Positions 1 through 12,329 of a stretch of DNA of 64,000 bases are shown in pieces. How positions within the stretch are numbered: position 1 is the first letter of the stretch; each line of letters opens with the position of its first letter. Location of the stretch: positions 29,489,482 through 29,553,481 of the forward strand of contig OY292274.1 of NCBI GenBank assembly GCA_958496175.1, read 5' to 3'. The translations under genes were made by a program, and so were the position numbers. Under the pieces are notes generated by a model. That model worked only from the letters and a program-made list of their open reading frames with translations, searched no databases and had not been told where the DNA came from. This stretch comes from Sisyra terminalis. Taxonomy: Eukaryota > Arthropoda > Insecta > Neuroptera > Sisyridae.

Positions 1-782
1 AATACTGTATCAATTTGTTTTAAACAGGCTCTTCAATATAATACCATAGATTGCATGTTGTCAAAGTCATATTGAGGGATATTATTTCCAAGGGTCTACT
101 CAGACTTTATAGTCAAAGTAAATTGACAAATTAAGCTTATTAGTGATATGAGGATACGATTTGTAAAAGCTATTTAAAAGGAAACTCATAATATTGACGT
201 CACTATGCTGACGGTGTTGCAAGTTTAAAAAAATATTTTTACGATCGTATTTCATTAGCGGTTAACGAATTTTTTCAATCTGACGTGTTGGTGAGTATTT
301 TTATTCATTCATATGAGAGTACAAAAATATTTGAAAATGATTCAAGTGTGTTACGTCAAGTAATCGTATATTTAAATATTTCTTTTTTGAAAAAAAATCG
401 TGTTTAAGAAGAAATTATATGACGGCTTTAAAATAAAGTATTTTTGCAATTGATTTAGAAAAAGCAAAAGTATTTTAAAATTATTATTATGGAGGGGGAA
501 TAGAAAATTTAAAATAGAAATGAAAAAAAAAACTTTGAAATTAAAATACTTCCTCTCACATAAAAATTACGTTACAATCAAATTATAAATTAAAGTCTTT
601 TATGGTCTTGTTATAACTGCAGCATTTTTTCCACTTCAAAACAAATATTGTTGTTATCGGATATTTCTTTAACCACTAAAGAAGATCCCTCACTGATTGC
701 AGGAATTGCGACCATCACAGTGCTTGAAATCGAAAGAAAAGCGTAATTCAATATAATAATAGACAAAAATATTTTGTTTGTA
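1..782. other. AT-rich unique sequence, no gene
   Basis: No coding frame, RNA gene or recognisable mobile element is visible. The only open frame (minus strand, about 65 codons near 611-808) has no recognisable motif. A TGACGTCA octamer at about 196-203 resembles the core of the dispersed repeat at 3.2 and 43.5 kb, but the similarity around it is too short to call a copy. Confidence 0.6.
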
Positions 783-935
783 CATATGTCGGCAAAAGCA
801 GAGAACAAAGATTATAAACACATACATGTAAGTGAAGTACAATCATTGTCTAAAATTTGAACTATTTGCTTGCAGTTATAGTTTCAACTGTTTTTTAGTT
901 GTGTGTCGTGAATATTTCACGGGAAGTAACTAGTT
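783..935 (+). repeat. Dispersed repeat R1, copy A
   Basis: This stretch aligns by eye with 19543-19735 and more loosely with 18808-19035. Shared blocks are GTCGGCAAA followed by purine-rich sequence, then TAAACACAT, then a TTTCAAC block, then GTGAATATTT, CACGGGAAGT or equivalent and ACTAGTTA, in the same order and similar spacing. I do not recognise the family. No terminal inverted repeats or target duplication are evident, so its class is undetermined. Confidence 0.55.
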
Positions 936-3232
936 AGAATATAATTCCCCTACAATGACTCAAATTAGAAATATTAAAATGGTATCGCTGGAAAATCTGA
1001 TCGTTTTTACAATGCCGAAATTACAATTTTGTGCGATGCGATGATGAAACTGAAGCTTCATTGTGTAGAGAAGAATTAAATATAACAAAAGTGAAAAAGG
1101 ACAGATCGATCAGATGATTTGTTTTCAAGTTATAACTACAGCAAATCGGAAAAATATAGTTTTGAGAAAAATGGATTGAAGTACCCGACAAAATTCGGAC
1201 AATAGCTGAGACACAATCCCTCAAGAAACGTACATTTCTAACCAAAAGCAACTGTTCTTTGAAATTCTGTAGCTTAATAATTATTTAAGACATCAACCTC
1301 AATTTTTAAAACATTATTTTTTAAAAAGATAACCTATCGGAAAATGCATCAACAAAAACGATTTTATGGAAAAGTTTTCCATTAATGCTTCTTAGAGTCA
1401 ACTTTTGAAGGTAATTATTCATCAATTGATATTATCAAAAGATATTACTTTAAACTGTAATACTTTTGAAAGCTTTAATTTATTTATGTAAGTTAATGTT
1501 TCTATGTAAATTATAAACCGTGAGGACGTTTACTAAATAGAGTGCGTATGAATATATGAATATAATGTTTGTGTGTATATGTTTCCCAAAGAGCTAAAAA
1601 GTAAATAATAATTTTGTCGCATACTTTGGAATATTAAGTAGCTAAGAAAATTCCTAGTCTGAAAATTGCGGTAACTAAGTGTAGTGAATGCCATATACTC
1701 AAGTCTACCAGGTTATACATAATGTGTCTGCAACGAAATTCGTTTATCTATTCCTTGGGGAATGAACAAATTACATACAATTTTACATTCAACATCGCTA
1801 CTTTAGAAACAATTTAAAATATATTTCGTTTTTAAATTATGATTAGAATTTTTTCAGTTTTTTTTTTTTGGTCACAAAAATATATTTCCTATATAAACAA
1901 TTTTTTTCATTAGGTTTTCCTATTAACTACAAAATACTTGTCTTACTAATTGTGTTATTTATACCTGTGTAATTAAATCAATTATTTTTTTAATCAAATG
2001 AAAAAAACGTTGGAGTATTTCAGTTGAATTGAAGGAGAAATTTCAACAGGACGGTATCGCAACTGAAGTATTATAAGCATAATATAAAAACAAACATCCC
2101 CGTCAGTATACGAGTATTTGAAAGAAGCACGTGCGTTGGAGGGTTTTTAATATGAAATATAGTTGAAATGAAATTTCGTCATATTTTATAAAAATATACA
2201 CTCACTTTATTTAAATAACAAGTAAGAGAAGGATAAAAAAGTAAAGAAGCTTCGTTACATTTGATAATATACAAAAATGTAATACAACAACCGTTGGCGT
2301 TCACTCATCTACAATGTATTTTACATGCTATATTATCTTTCTAAATAGTTTACTTAGTGTGTTGGTATTCTGAAGAGAGCAAACGAAGGGTATTATTTCA
2401 AATTTTCCTTCGTTCGCCTTCATGGTTTTCAATTTGAAAACAAATGTTTCCACACGCGTCCAAACCAAGAATAGGGATAGGTTAATGTAAGTATTGTATA
2501 GTATTTTCAATTGAATTTTTATGGATACTTAAAAAGTTTTAAATTGAATTGTTGCTTGACTGTACCAGGCTTGATGGGAAAAGAAGACCGCTTCAATTTA
2601 CTTTGTTTTGATAAAATTTGACGAACTATTGTTTTAAATTTGAATCAGGTTTCTGTGAAATGAGGTCAACCGTATTTTCTCAACAATATATTTACAAGTA
2701 AAAAAACATTGCAACTAAAATCAAATAAGTTTTTTTTTCGTTGAATTTGAACAGGTATAACGTTCATGCAATATATAAAATATATTGGAGTCTTATTTAT
2801 GTAATGTGATTTACAAAAGTATACTATAACCAAAAATTAGAACAAAAGTTCAAACAAATGTATTTTTGACGTATTCCTGATTATACTAATGACTCATCAC
2901 GTAACATAGCAGCTCTGGAGCGTTCCAGTACTACTTGATGACCACTGGAGAAGATTCTGAGCAATTGAAATACGTATTTGGGCAATGCATCAAAAATAAA
3001 TTTATTCAACTTTTTTTTAAATTTTTATTTATGGTATTCTTTTGTACAATATATCATTGCAAACTACTTATATTATATTTTATGAACAATTGGGAATTTG
3101 AAAAAAAAAAAATATTGATTTTTTTCATGTATTTTAAAACTTTATTATTAATAATATTGATATTTAATGCAAAAAACTTAAAAAAAATTTTTTTTCAATT
3201 AATTATAAACGATTAAAAATTGATAAAATTTT
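936..3232. other. AT-rich non-coding sequence
   Basis: I see no gene or recognisable element. A short block around 2885-2990 is less AT-rich than its surroundings and begins an open frame of 93 codons on the plus strand (2935-3216), but that frame runs into low-complexity AT sequence and resembles no family I know. Confidence 0.55.
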
Positions 3233-3300
3233 AAAAAAAATCACGTGACTATAAACGCGCCATGAGTGGTCACCATAGTTGTGACGTCGAAATGTTATAG
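3233..3300 (+). repeat. Dispersed repeat R2 (TGACGTC-containing), copy A
   Basis: About 65 bases align with the reverse complement of 43459-43524. Common blocks in order are AATCACGTGACTATAAACG (TCACTTG in the other copy), GC(C/T)ATGA, TGGT, CAT and GTGACGTCGA, then ATGTTA. The block combines a CACGTG E-box and a TGACGTC half of a CREB/ATF-type site. Flanking similarity fades quickly, so only a short core is claimed. Confidence 0.6.
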
Positions 3301-6300
3301 CTATTTAATAACAATACAGCGTTTACAGCTATTACACGTGACTAGACAATAATATTGAAAATTTATTGCTAAAAAACGAGTCGTTAGTTGATTCCAATTA
3401 GCTATGTGTGATAAATGATTTATAAAGGCAAAGTCTGATAATATTCCTGCACTGCTTGAAACCATTTATTTCGACGTTTGCCATCTTGGGGAACATTTAA
3501 AAACATTTTGTTAGGAGTTGTTTTTGTAGTATTCGTTCATAATGGTACAAAACAAGAACGATAACTTTTAAGGTTCGACATGCTCAATATAAATTTCAAT
3601 ATTTAACTATCACAACAGAATTAAATCAATCAAAACACTGTACTTATTATTTCTGTATCAACTGCAAAAATTGACAACTAACATTAGGACGTCACACGCG
3701 CTCGTGTTTGTTCGGGAGCTGTCGGCGTGTTTTCGGTACTAGATTCAAAAAATTCAAAAATTAATTTTTATTTTGAAATAACTTTTAAATTATTGCGAAA
3801 ATAAAAAAATAAAAAATAGTTTTGCTATAAAACTTATATATGATCTTTCCATTTATCACAAAAAAAAAAAAATTCACAAACCCAATTCAATGGTTTTTTA
3901 TATTTTAAGCAGCACTTTATACCATAAATGTATGTTGTCTTTAAAATGATTGAGACGTTTCTTGTTTATTCATTTTGAAATGAGTTGGAGTTGAAGAAAA
4001 CAGTGGTGTATTTCTGTTCGAATAGGTGTTTGAAGTATAATTGAGTCTACCGTGACCTGTGATATCAGTGAAACGAGAAGCATTACAAGACCAACAGTCA
4101 GTTTATCCGGAATTGTTTCCTGAAATTACTTCTTTATATGATGATAAAAGCCACTTTGTCCTGACTCAATTGCACTTTACGGGTTGCCCTATTAATTAAA
4201 ATTAGCTGGTGTATCTTCACATCCTTCACATTCAACGTTACCATTATACACGCGCAATTATTCCTGCTCTAATAGCACGAAAATCCAGCGAATGTAATGT
4301 AATTTGTAAAAATATTAACATACAGTTTTTACCAAACTATGCTTATTAAAAAAATAGCTTGAAAAATTATTAATTAAAGAGAGTTTTAGTTTAAAATGCC
4401 ATTTTTTTATATTTTCATTCGTAACCTGCCCCTAGACAATAAACGATGCTGCTAAACGTACGCGTTAGAGAAAGTATCTCTTACGGTGATGCGTATAGTT
4501 AATTATTGTCTTAATGGTAACTTCAGGAAGGAGACTCGCATTTATCTCTGTACTTCCTCATTGTTGTCGAGGAGAGAACGGCCAAATGGCTGAGATGATC
4601 TTTTAGTCGAATCAAATATTTCTAGCTGGTAATATCTGACTACCAACTTTCTACTTGTAACCATCTCGAAATCTTTGTATATAAGTCGCGATTCGTGACG
4701 AATCATGACGAATTTTTATAAGGCATAGTGCTTTAGATAAATACCAGAATTTCTATTTTTTCAATGGAAATGATTTCTCCAAAAAAAATCAGCAACTACA
4801 CAGAAACAGTACTATTGCGCCGTTTTCCTTGATGTTAGCCAAGCATTTTATAATCAACAATGTCTAAGACTGGGAAATGATACAACAATGAAAAACGTAT
4901 TCGTAACACTACTTAGCTAATGTCTTGAATTCTGATCTATTGGAAGACAATTTTTCGTAAATCTGGAGGATACTACAATTCACCGTCGTCAAGAAGGATT
5001 GAGAATTTTTGTAGACCATATTGTATCTGGTATATTTAGTGGATCTCTTAGTGGATTTAGTAGATTATAACAGAAAATAATGAAATTGTACTTTTTTGAC
5101 AATTTTGTTTGTATAAACGATAAGTAAACGAACAACAACAAGCATGTATAGCGAGCAAAATGGTGTGTAACAAACAAATACCCAGGAATAAGTTCGACTT
5201 CCTCCTCTACTTCAATGCATTATCTAGCGTATCTATCAGCTTTAAAAAAATGTTTTGTATGTAGATTATTGATCGCTATAGTATACGGCCGGCCTTACTA
5301 TAAATGCATATATATATATAATTATTTTTCTAGCTTTTGGATTGTCATAAAACTTTTCGTAAAAATATTTCTGGGTTATTACTGTTTCCGTAAAGTTAAT
5401 AAGAACGCGAACTTTGAAAATTCAAATTTCAGATTCCTTAATTCGAAATTTCAGTTTTTGGAGTCTTTGAAATGAGAAAGTCCAAGATATCAATTGAAAG
5501 AAATCATTTATTAGGTAAGATAATACCTTGCCATTTCTTCTGACTCCCAATTACAATAATTTAAATACTTATAAAGTGTGTACTCCATAAGATTCTGTAG
5601 ATAAATTTTAGATTTGTTTGAAACATTCTATATAAAATTTAAAGTAAAGTTTTTGGTTCTTATGATACGATAAATCATTTAAATAAAAAATAAGTAGGTA
5701 GACAAAAGATGGAATTGTCTATCAGCGGATGCATCATGAACACTAGCGGGAAATCGAATTCGTGACTTATAAATTGAAATTACATTGTATCTGCTCAGAC
5801 AAGGTTAAAAAGCTTTAAATAACTTTTATAAACAGTAGCTGCTTTATAAACATGACAAAAATATTTTTTCACAAATGATAAGAAATAAAATTAAACATTT
5901 GTCACTCATTAAACGTAAATTATTCGTTGGAAAGAGTCGAAGAAACAGAAAATTATTTCGTAAAAATGCTTGAGCAAGACCGTGGATTTTTTATTTATTT
6001 TAGATTATATTAACGGGATTAAATGAAGTTGGCATGTACGAATAAACCCCTTGATCCGACCAACGTTTTCTTCTGCTTTCAAAAACACAATTCGCCCACA
6101 TGCTATAAATTTATCGTCTATTTATCAGTCGAACACATCTTATACTTAATGTTAGTGTAATCCTTACAAGATAAAACATATCGTCTGAAAATCCTAGCAT
6201 TTACTTTGAGTTATCAAAACTAATAAAGGATAATTTTATTAATAACTCAATGCCTTTTATCTTTCATATCCATATCTGTTAATTAATTGTTTTGGTCAAT

Positions 6301-8058
6301 TTGATAGCATTTGCTGTAACCCGAAATTCGACTAAAACTAATTTAATTTAGTTTTATCGTTGGAAGGAAAATTTTATATATTTTGTTTTTAAATTGCGAA
6401 TATCTCATGTTCTGTACTTATATTATGTTTCCAATTTTATGTTTTTTAAAAAAAAAGTGAAATAATATAATATATTCTCTGAATCATTGGACAAAAGAAA
6501 TATGAATCAAATAGTTCTTTGCGAAAGCAGAGAAAGCTCATAATCTCAAGTTTATTTCAATAAAAATCAGGAAAAACTATTGGCTTAAGAACCGAATGGG
6601 TTCCATTGTAATCCACAAAATAGAAAAACTTTTTTTATTTATTCTACAGTCACGACCTTTTCTATTGATTTTCTATATTCAAAATTCTTGTCGCAAACTC
6701 GTACTAATCAGACCGAAGATGTAACGGATACACACGTACGAAGATTTCAAGTTAAACCCAGAGGCATGAAAATAAATTGTCAAAGCACAGACGGTCACCT
6801 TCGCGTATATTTTATCAGGATAATGAAAGGCCACGTGGCTGAAGTAGGTTAAAAGGATGAGCAGCGAATGAAGGATAGGTGTTAAGTAACGCGCTTTTGT
6901 TCACCTGATGCATTTGCATATTAACAACATGAGAGAATAGGCGCACAAACAAGTCCCGTGAAAATTATTATACCGTCTTTCAAGTTTTGATGTCAGTACA
7001 AAAAGGGCGTGACAACAATTTTGTATAATATTAAAGCAACGGCAAGACCATATTTCGTATTTCACTGGAATTTATTTTTGTAAAACCTTGACAATTACAA
7101 TCCTTATAGAAAAGTTTGTTTTGTTTTACATTCGTAAAATCTGCAAATTTATTTCCATTTTGAATTAAATTATTTAATGGAGACGTCAAATTCAATCATA
7201 GGATATAGCTTTATTTTGAATCCTTTAAAGATCTTAGGAAAAAAATTAAAATTAAAATTTTTTAAGCTATATTATAGATATTATAGTGTTCATTTAATCT
7301 ATTACTTTTCTTATTTTGACTTAGTTATACTTCCTCTTACTTTTTAATATTTACCTAAATATATGCAAGAAGTGCTAATAGAGTAATAAAGTATCTTTGA
7401 CGATGGCCTATGCGTCAGTTTCCGCATCTGACATCTTCAGGACGTTTTGAAGACATCATTTTGTAAAAAGGAAGTCTCATTTTTAAATAAAACATCCTCT
7501 AGAATATTTTACAAGACTTTATTGTTTATAAAACGGTAAGGTGTCATATATTCTTTAGTTTGAGATTTATACTTAAAGTTTATTTGATGGTTTAACTATT
7601 ATTGTCTTCTTTTTTTTTTAAATCAGTGAGGAAATAAAAAATTTATACCAACTTATTTACGCTATCCCTAATGGTTTTGGAGTTTGAACGGAAAATGCAA
7701 TTATTTATCAATTTTATATTAGATTTGGTTTATCCTATAAAAATATATATAAGTCCAAGAAACTGATATGAAAAGTACAATTGAAAAGTTCATAAATCAA
7801 AAATTTTGATTAAAATTTATTTCATTTAATCTTAGTTATTTTCAAGAAGTTCACTAAAACTTTTTTTAAATGTGGTTCAGTTAAAACTCGTAAACATATG
7901 ATAATATGGGATTGTTATAAAAAAAGTCCATTTAAATTTTAATTATAAAAAAATTCATATAATGCCAGTGAAAAAAATTGAGTGGTTTTCAAGAGTATAA
8001 AATATATATATTTTTTTAGAAAAAAAAAAGATTTTTCTAAAGGTATACCTTTGTGTAC
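3301..8058. other. Non-coding block with two denser islands
   Basis: No gene is recognised. Two islands are less AT-rich and non-repetitive. The first, about 4430-4700, includes TATATAAG at 4678 and an odd palindrome GATTCGTGACGAATC just after it. The second, about 6690-6960, is listed separately. A third short GC-rich patch at about 3688-3735 follows another GACGTCAC motif. The remainder is AT-rich with long A/T runs, including the nearly pure AT stretch 7900-8040. Confidence 0.5.
6690..6960. promoter_or_regulatory. Candidate cis-regulatory island with octamer and E-boxes
   Basis: This island is clearly less AT-rich than its flanks and has no coding frame or repeat similarity inside the window. 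It holds a CACGTG E-box at 6832-6837, a CACCTG E-box at 6902-6907 and an ATTTGCAT octamer (POU-type site) at 6912-6919 within TGCATTTGCATA. Such clustering is typical of enhancers, but these motifs also occur by chance. The regulatory role is an inference from composition and motifs only. Confidence 0.25.
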
Positions 8059-8586
8059 TAGTTTTCATTTTTTAGTTTTTTAGTTTTCATTTTTTTTAAA
8101 ATTATTGTTTCTCACTTATAGTATTAGATTTTTCAATTATAAATACTGATAGTTATCAATTAAATAAAATTATTTTCAGTAGTTTTTTTCAATTAGAGGG
8201 AACAAAGTTTAGAAGGTGTTTTGTTTAAAATGCTGTAGATGTTAGAAAGAGTACTTTCTGTTGTGTGTACCTAAACCTATAAGGTAAAAAGTAGTTTTAT
8301 TTAAATAATTAAATAAACAATATTAAACAGAAAAATTTGGTGCTTTCTTTGAAATCAACTCATTATTTCAGTACAAATAATTTCTTGGAAATAAGAAGTA
8401 ATAAGAATATGTTATTGTTAATGATTAGCTCAAACAATAAAGACAAAATGATTGATAAATACTTAGAAGATTTAAAAGTAAAGACTGACTAATTATGATT
8501 TACTTTTTTTTTACAAAAACATGACCTTATATGGAAGTTTTGGTTTTGGTTTCGGCCGTAGAAACTTTAGTTTTGATAGGACACTA
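8059..8586 (-). mobile_element. hAT-like MITE, copy 1 (inverted, decayed left end)
   Basis: This is an inverted copy of the element at 27583-28252 and 55161-56235. Its right end reads GATAGGACACTA, the reverse complement of the family's TAGTGTCC terminus, preceded by a TTTCGGCC tract. Inward, blocks such as AAAGTAAAGACTG, CTAATTATGATTTACT and CATGACCTTATATGGAAGTT match the reverse complement of the 5' half of copy 3. Further left, AGAGTACTTTCT, CTAAAC, TAAGGTAAAAAGTA and ACAAAGTTTAGAAG match the 3' half in order. The left terminal repeat has decayed to T-rich TTTAGTTTT repeats, and I see no target duplication. It has no coding capacity, so it is a non-autonomous relic and the oldest-looking of the three copies. 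Confidence 0.75.
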
Positions 8587-11500
8587 AAAATAATATATAA
8601 ACGATAAAACTTCTAAGTTTTTTTACATCTTATTTTTCTTAAAGAAACAATAATTATTACAAATTTTTCAAGTATTTTATTATGATATTAGACCTAAAAT
8701 AAAATTTACATACCCTTGAAGACTAACTACTTTAATCCATATTTTTGCTTTCTACTTCGTAAGTAAATCCAGGAAAACGGTAGAATTGTACTTTTGGATT
8801 TTTAGCTGCTGTATTTTCACAGTCAACAATATAGAATTTTCGATTTGATGTTTTTCTCATTTTATTTTATACTTTATTCTTATAAAAATGCACTTGTCAC
8901 ATAATATGATACTTAAGCTTTGATTGAACCACATTTTAAAATAAATCACGAGGTAGCGCATTTTTTTTTTGAATTTAAGCTTCAAAAATTTCCATCGTAT
9001 AAAAATTTATTCAATTTTTTAATATGTCAAAATAAAATTTCAATTTCAACGATATTATATTTAATTCAACATTTTTCAATAATTTCTTACCAACAAGAGA
9101 GAGAAACTCAACGCATGTAATGAAAAACGCATTTTCATATTGTTGTATGGATACTAATGGAATTTAATAGGATTTCTTCTTCAATGTAAAATATTTTGCA
9201 AATAAAATTTAATAAAATGTAAATATTACGCTTAATTTGAATGAGATTTTTCGTTCCATCGTCTCGTATCATAATGATATGAAATATTTGATATAAGTAA
9301 ATGATGAAATGAAAAAGAATATCACACCTTTAAAGCTCGAATGCTTATACACATATTCAATGTAAATGTAAAACGAATGAATGGTTATGCTTTCCAATCC
9401 CTTTAGTATTCAATTATTGGAATTAAATAAAAAATACGAAAATGTAAATTTTTACATCCATAAAATAAGTTATGTAAAAAGATGTTTTAGTTTATGAACA
9501 GTTAATATTGAGTCTTACTTAAAAGCTTTTGTCTTATAAACTTTTGTGCTATGTTTGCTTCGTGCACGATGGAAACGATATCTGATGGCTGCACTAAATT
9601 ATTATCGATAATTGTGAAGATTGTGGGATGTATCAAAGTTGTCTAGTTTCGTGTTATTAATTTAAAAATTAATAATTTTATATATGACAAAAAAATTTAT
9701 CACAGACTACGTCCTGTAATGTCGGGAATTATTCATGGTTTTTATTCAAATTTTGATAATGTTTCGTATTAAAATGATAAAACTTAAAAACAGTTGTTTA
9801 TGCCTTGATTCGATTGTATTTGAGTTATAATGGCATACTTGGGTTTTAGTGACACATTTAGTCACTTAAACGTAGCCACGGTCGAGGAATGGATCTATTT
9901 GTCTTTAAATAACAAGCTGTTGACTGGACGAGTTCTACGAATCAACCATATTTCGTGAATCACAAAAATCGTTCAAATAAATATAACAAGAAAGTATTTT
10001 GCGACCCGATCGGAGATTTGTTACCAAACTTTAAACAGTCGTCGCTTTTTAAAAAAAAAAACACAACAAGTATTATGATGCACCTTTATATTTAATTTTG
10101 ACTTATTTATTTACAAGCATTACGAGCATTACTTAACAAAATTTCGACCACTATTAGCGCTGCGATTGATTTAGTTGTCCCCATCATGACTTCGCTTCCG
10201 GTCAATATTTTCTTAATTGATTTTATCTTTATTGAAAAAGATAAATACCGAATTATAAGCAGAATTATACGCATACATGCGTACGAATTAAAATGCTATC
10301 TAAGTAAATCTATGTTCAGATTAGGCGTGTACACTTTCTGCATAAAAACATAAAATGAATACTAAAGCCTAAATCTGTCAAGGAGTAAAGAAAAACCAGT
10401 TAAACCTAAAGCTGTTTAGGCAGATTTTGCAGAAACAAACGTTTACTTAATCGTTTTCCTTTCATTCTATTCCTCTGCTGATTTAGTAGTAGAGCGGTCT
10501 TAAAATAAGCGTTCAGATGGAACAAAAGTCCCTGACAATACTTGACAAGCAGTCAAGTGTTTTATGATAATTTTATAAAACTTAGGAACCTGAACTTCTA
10601 GATAATTCCAGATTTCTAATAGATTTTTGTTGAGTTTTCTTCCAACTGGGCTACATAGATATATAGGTAGTATATGTAAATACACAGAGGACACTATATG
10701 CTAAAAAGATTAAAAAAAAATTAAATAATAACATACATAATTCAATAACTTTTAGAGTTTTTTTTTTTTCGTTTAATCGATGCAGCAAATAGAAAAACTT
10801 TGTCAAAACATCGAACCAATCCGATATTTTGTGTGGTAAACATCGAGTAAATTCAATGTATCGATGTTTAGTAAATACCTTTGGTTATGACTTAAGTTTT
10901 ATGAGTTCAAATATTTATTTAAAAGTTGGTGAGAAAAATGAAAATATAAGACATTTGTAAATTATTTTTTTGCAAAAGATATTTTAATAAAAAAAATACA
11001 CAGTATCACAAACACAGTTGCTTAATATTCGTTAAACTATTTGATTTTAAATGTAAATTGGTTATGCCTTCTTCGAAAAATGAACCTTGTTTTATAGTTT
11101 ATAGGATACAAGTAAATGAAAATTAAAATAACGAAGCTTTTATAATTTCAGATTTTGTTTTTTGGTAAAAATTCATTATCAACATCGAAGAGCCAAACTA
11201 TCAAAAATTTTCAGTCATGCAGTACATATAGTAGATATAGTACATAGTTTTATTTTTAATATTTTAGTTGGACACCAAGTTTTCGTCGTTTTTATATTTT
11301 TTTAAAAGTTAATTTTTCCAAAAAATTAGCAACCAATTATAAATATATCAACAATATATTATTTTTGTTGCTAACAATTTATACTCAAAGTTCGAAATGC
11401 CAGATAAAAGTAACCATTGGTCTCTTCAGTTGTGAGGGCTTTTGATTTTTTCCATTTTACAATTCAGGTTTACCCTGATCTACTGTTTTGGTTCTTAGAA

Positions 11501-12240
11501 TCCAATAGCAAAGAAATAAAATTTTAAAAAAATGATTACAAGAAACAAGAAGCAATTAATTTATCTCAAATATATAACAAAGACAACAGCAAATAAATAT
11601 TGATTTAATAAGCATACACAAGCAAATAAGCATATAAATTTTAAATAAAAATAATATAAAAGTTAACTTCGAGTTCAAAATTGATTTAGCACGTGCATAG
11701 ATACCTAAGTTTACTTAAATATGTATTTTCAACGTTTGTGAGATTTCAGCAGAGAGTAATAAGAGAAATTTGGGAAAAAAAGTCAATATTTAGAATCTTC
11801 TCGACCCTCAGCGAATTTAAAACTGCACACAAAATGATGCCCCTTCTAGTTTCCTAAAAAAACGGGTTAATTTCGAGATATTCAATCACTGCAAAAATCA
11901 AAATCTCAAAATCGAATTTAAATTGAAGAGAACAGAAGAAATTGAAATTATTAATAACTTATATGACGAAGCTGTTGAAGCGACTTAAAATAAATAAAAA
12001 CAAAAATATAACTTACACGTTCTATAACATAACTCGTATTCAGTTTAATAAAAATATTGAATTGGCTTATTGGTGATTTTGCAAGTGTTATTCTTCCACT
12101 TTATCTTCTTCAAATCATACATTGACTAACACCAATATTTCAAATATTCCAATAGAAAGTAAACTGCAGAATATGTCACTGAACTATCTGACAATTTATT
12201 TATAATTTATTGTAAAATATTCTTCTCGTATAGGGGATAT
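8587..12240. other. AT-rich non-coding sequence
   Basis: No gene, RNA gene or recognisable mobile element is seen. Somewhat less AT-rich stretches occur at about 9840-10020 and 10140-10200 without motifs I can name. Open frames on both strands stay below about 66 codons. Confidence 0.55.
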
Positions 12241-12249
12241 ATTTCCTCC

Positions 12250-12293
12250 GTGATTTTTTTTTTATATATTTTTTTTTTGTTTTTCAGGTAAAG
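12250..12293 (+). promoter_or_regulatory. Recursive splice site-like motif (acceptor fused to donor)
   Basis: A T-rich tract of about 35 bases ends in TTTTTCAG, followed directly by GTAAAG, so a 3' splice site abuts a 5' splice site with no exon between (junction 12287/12288). This is the architecture of ratcheting points described in very long Drosophila introns. The donor half GTAAAG is slightly weaker than the consensus GTAAGT. A better example on the same strand lies at 52316/52317. One such match in AT-rich DNA can be chance, so the call rests partly on the pair. Confidence 0.4.
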
Positions 12294-12329
12294 AACATAT
12301 ACTTTTCATATTCCTAGGTATTATATGTG

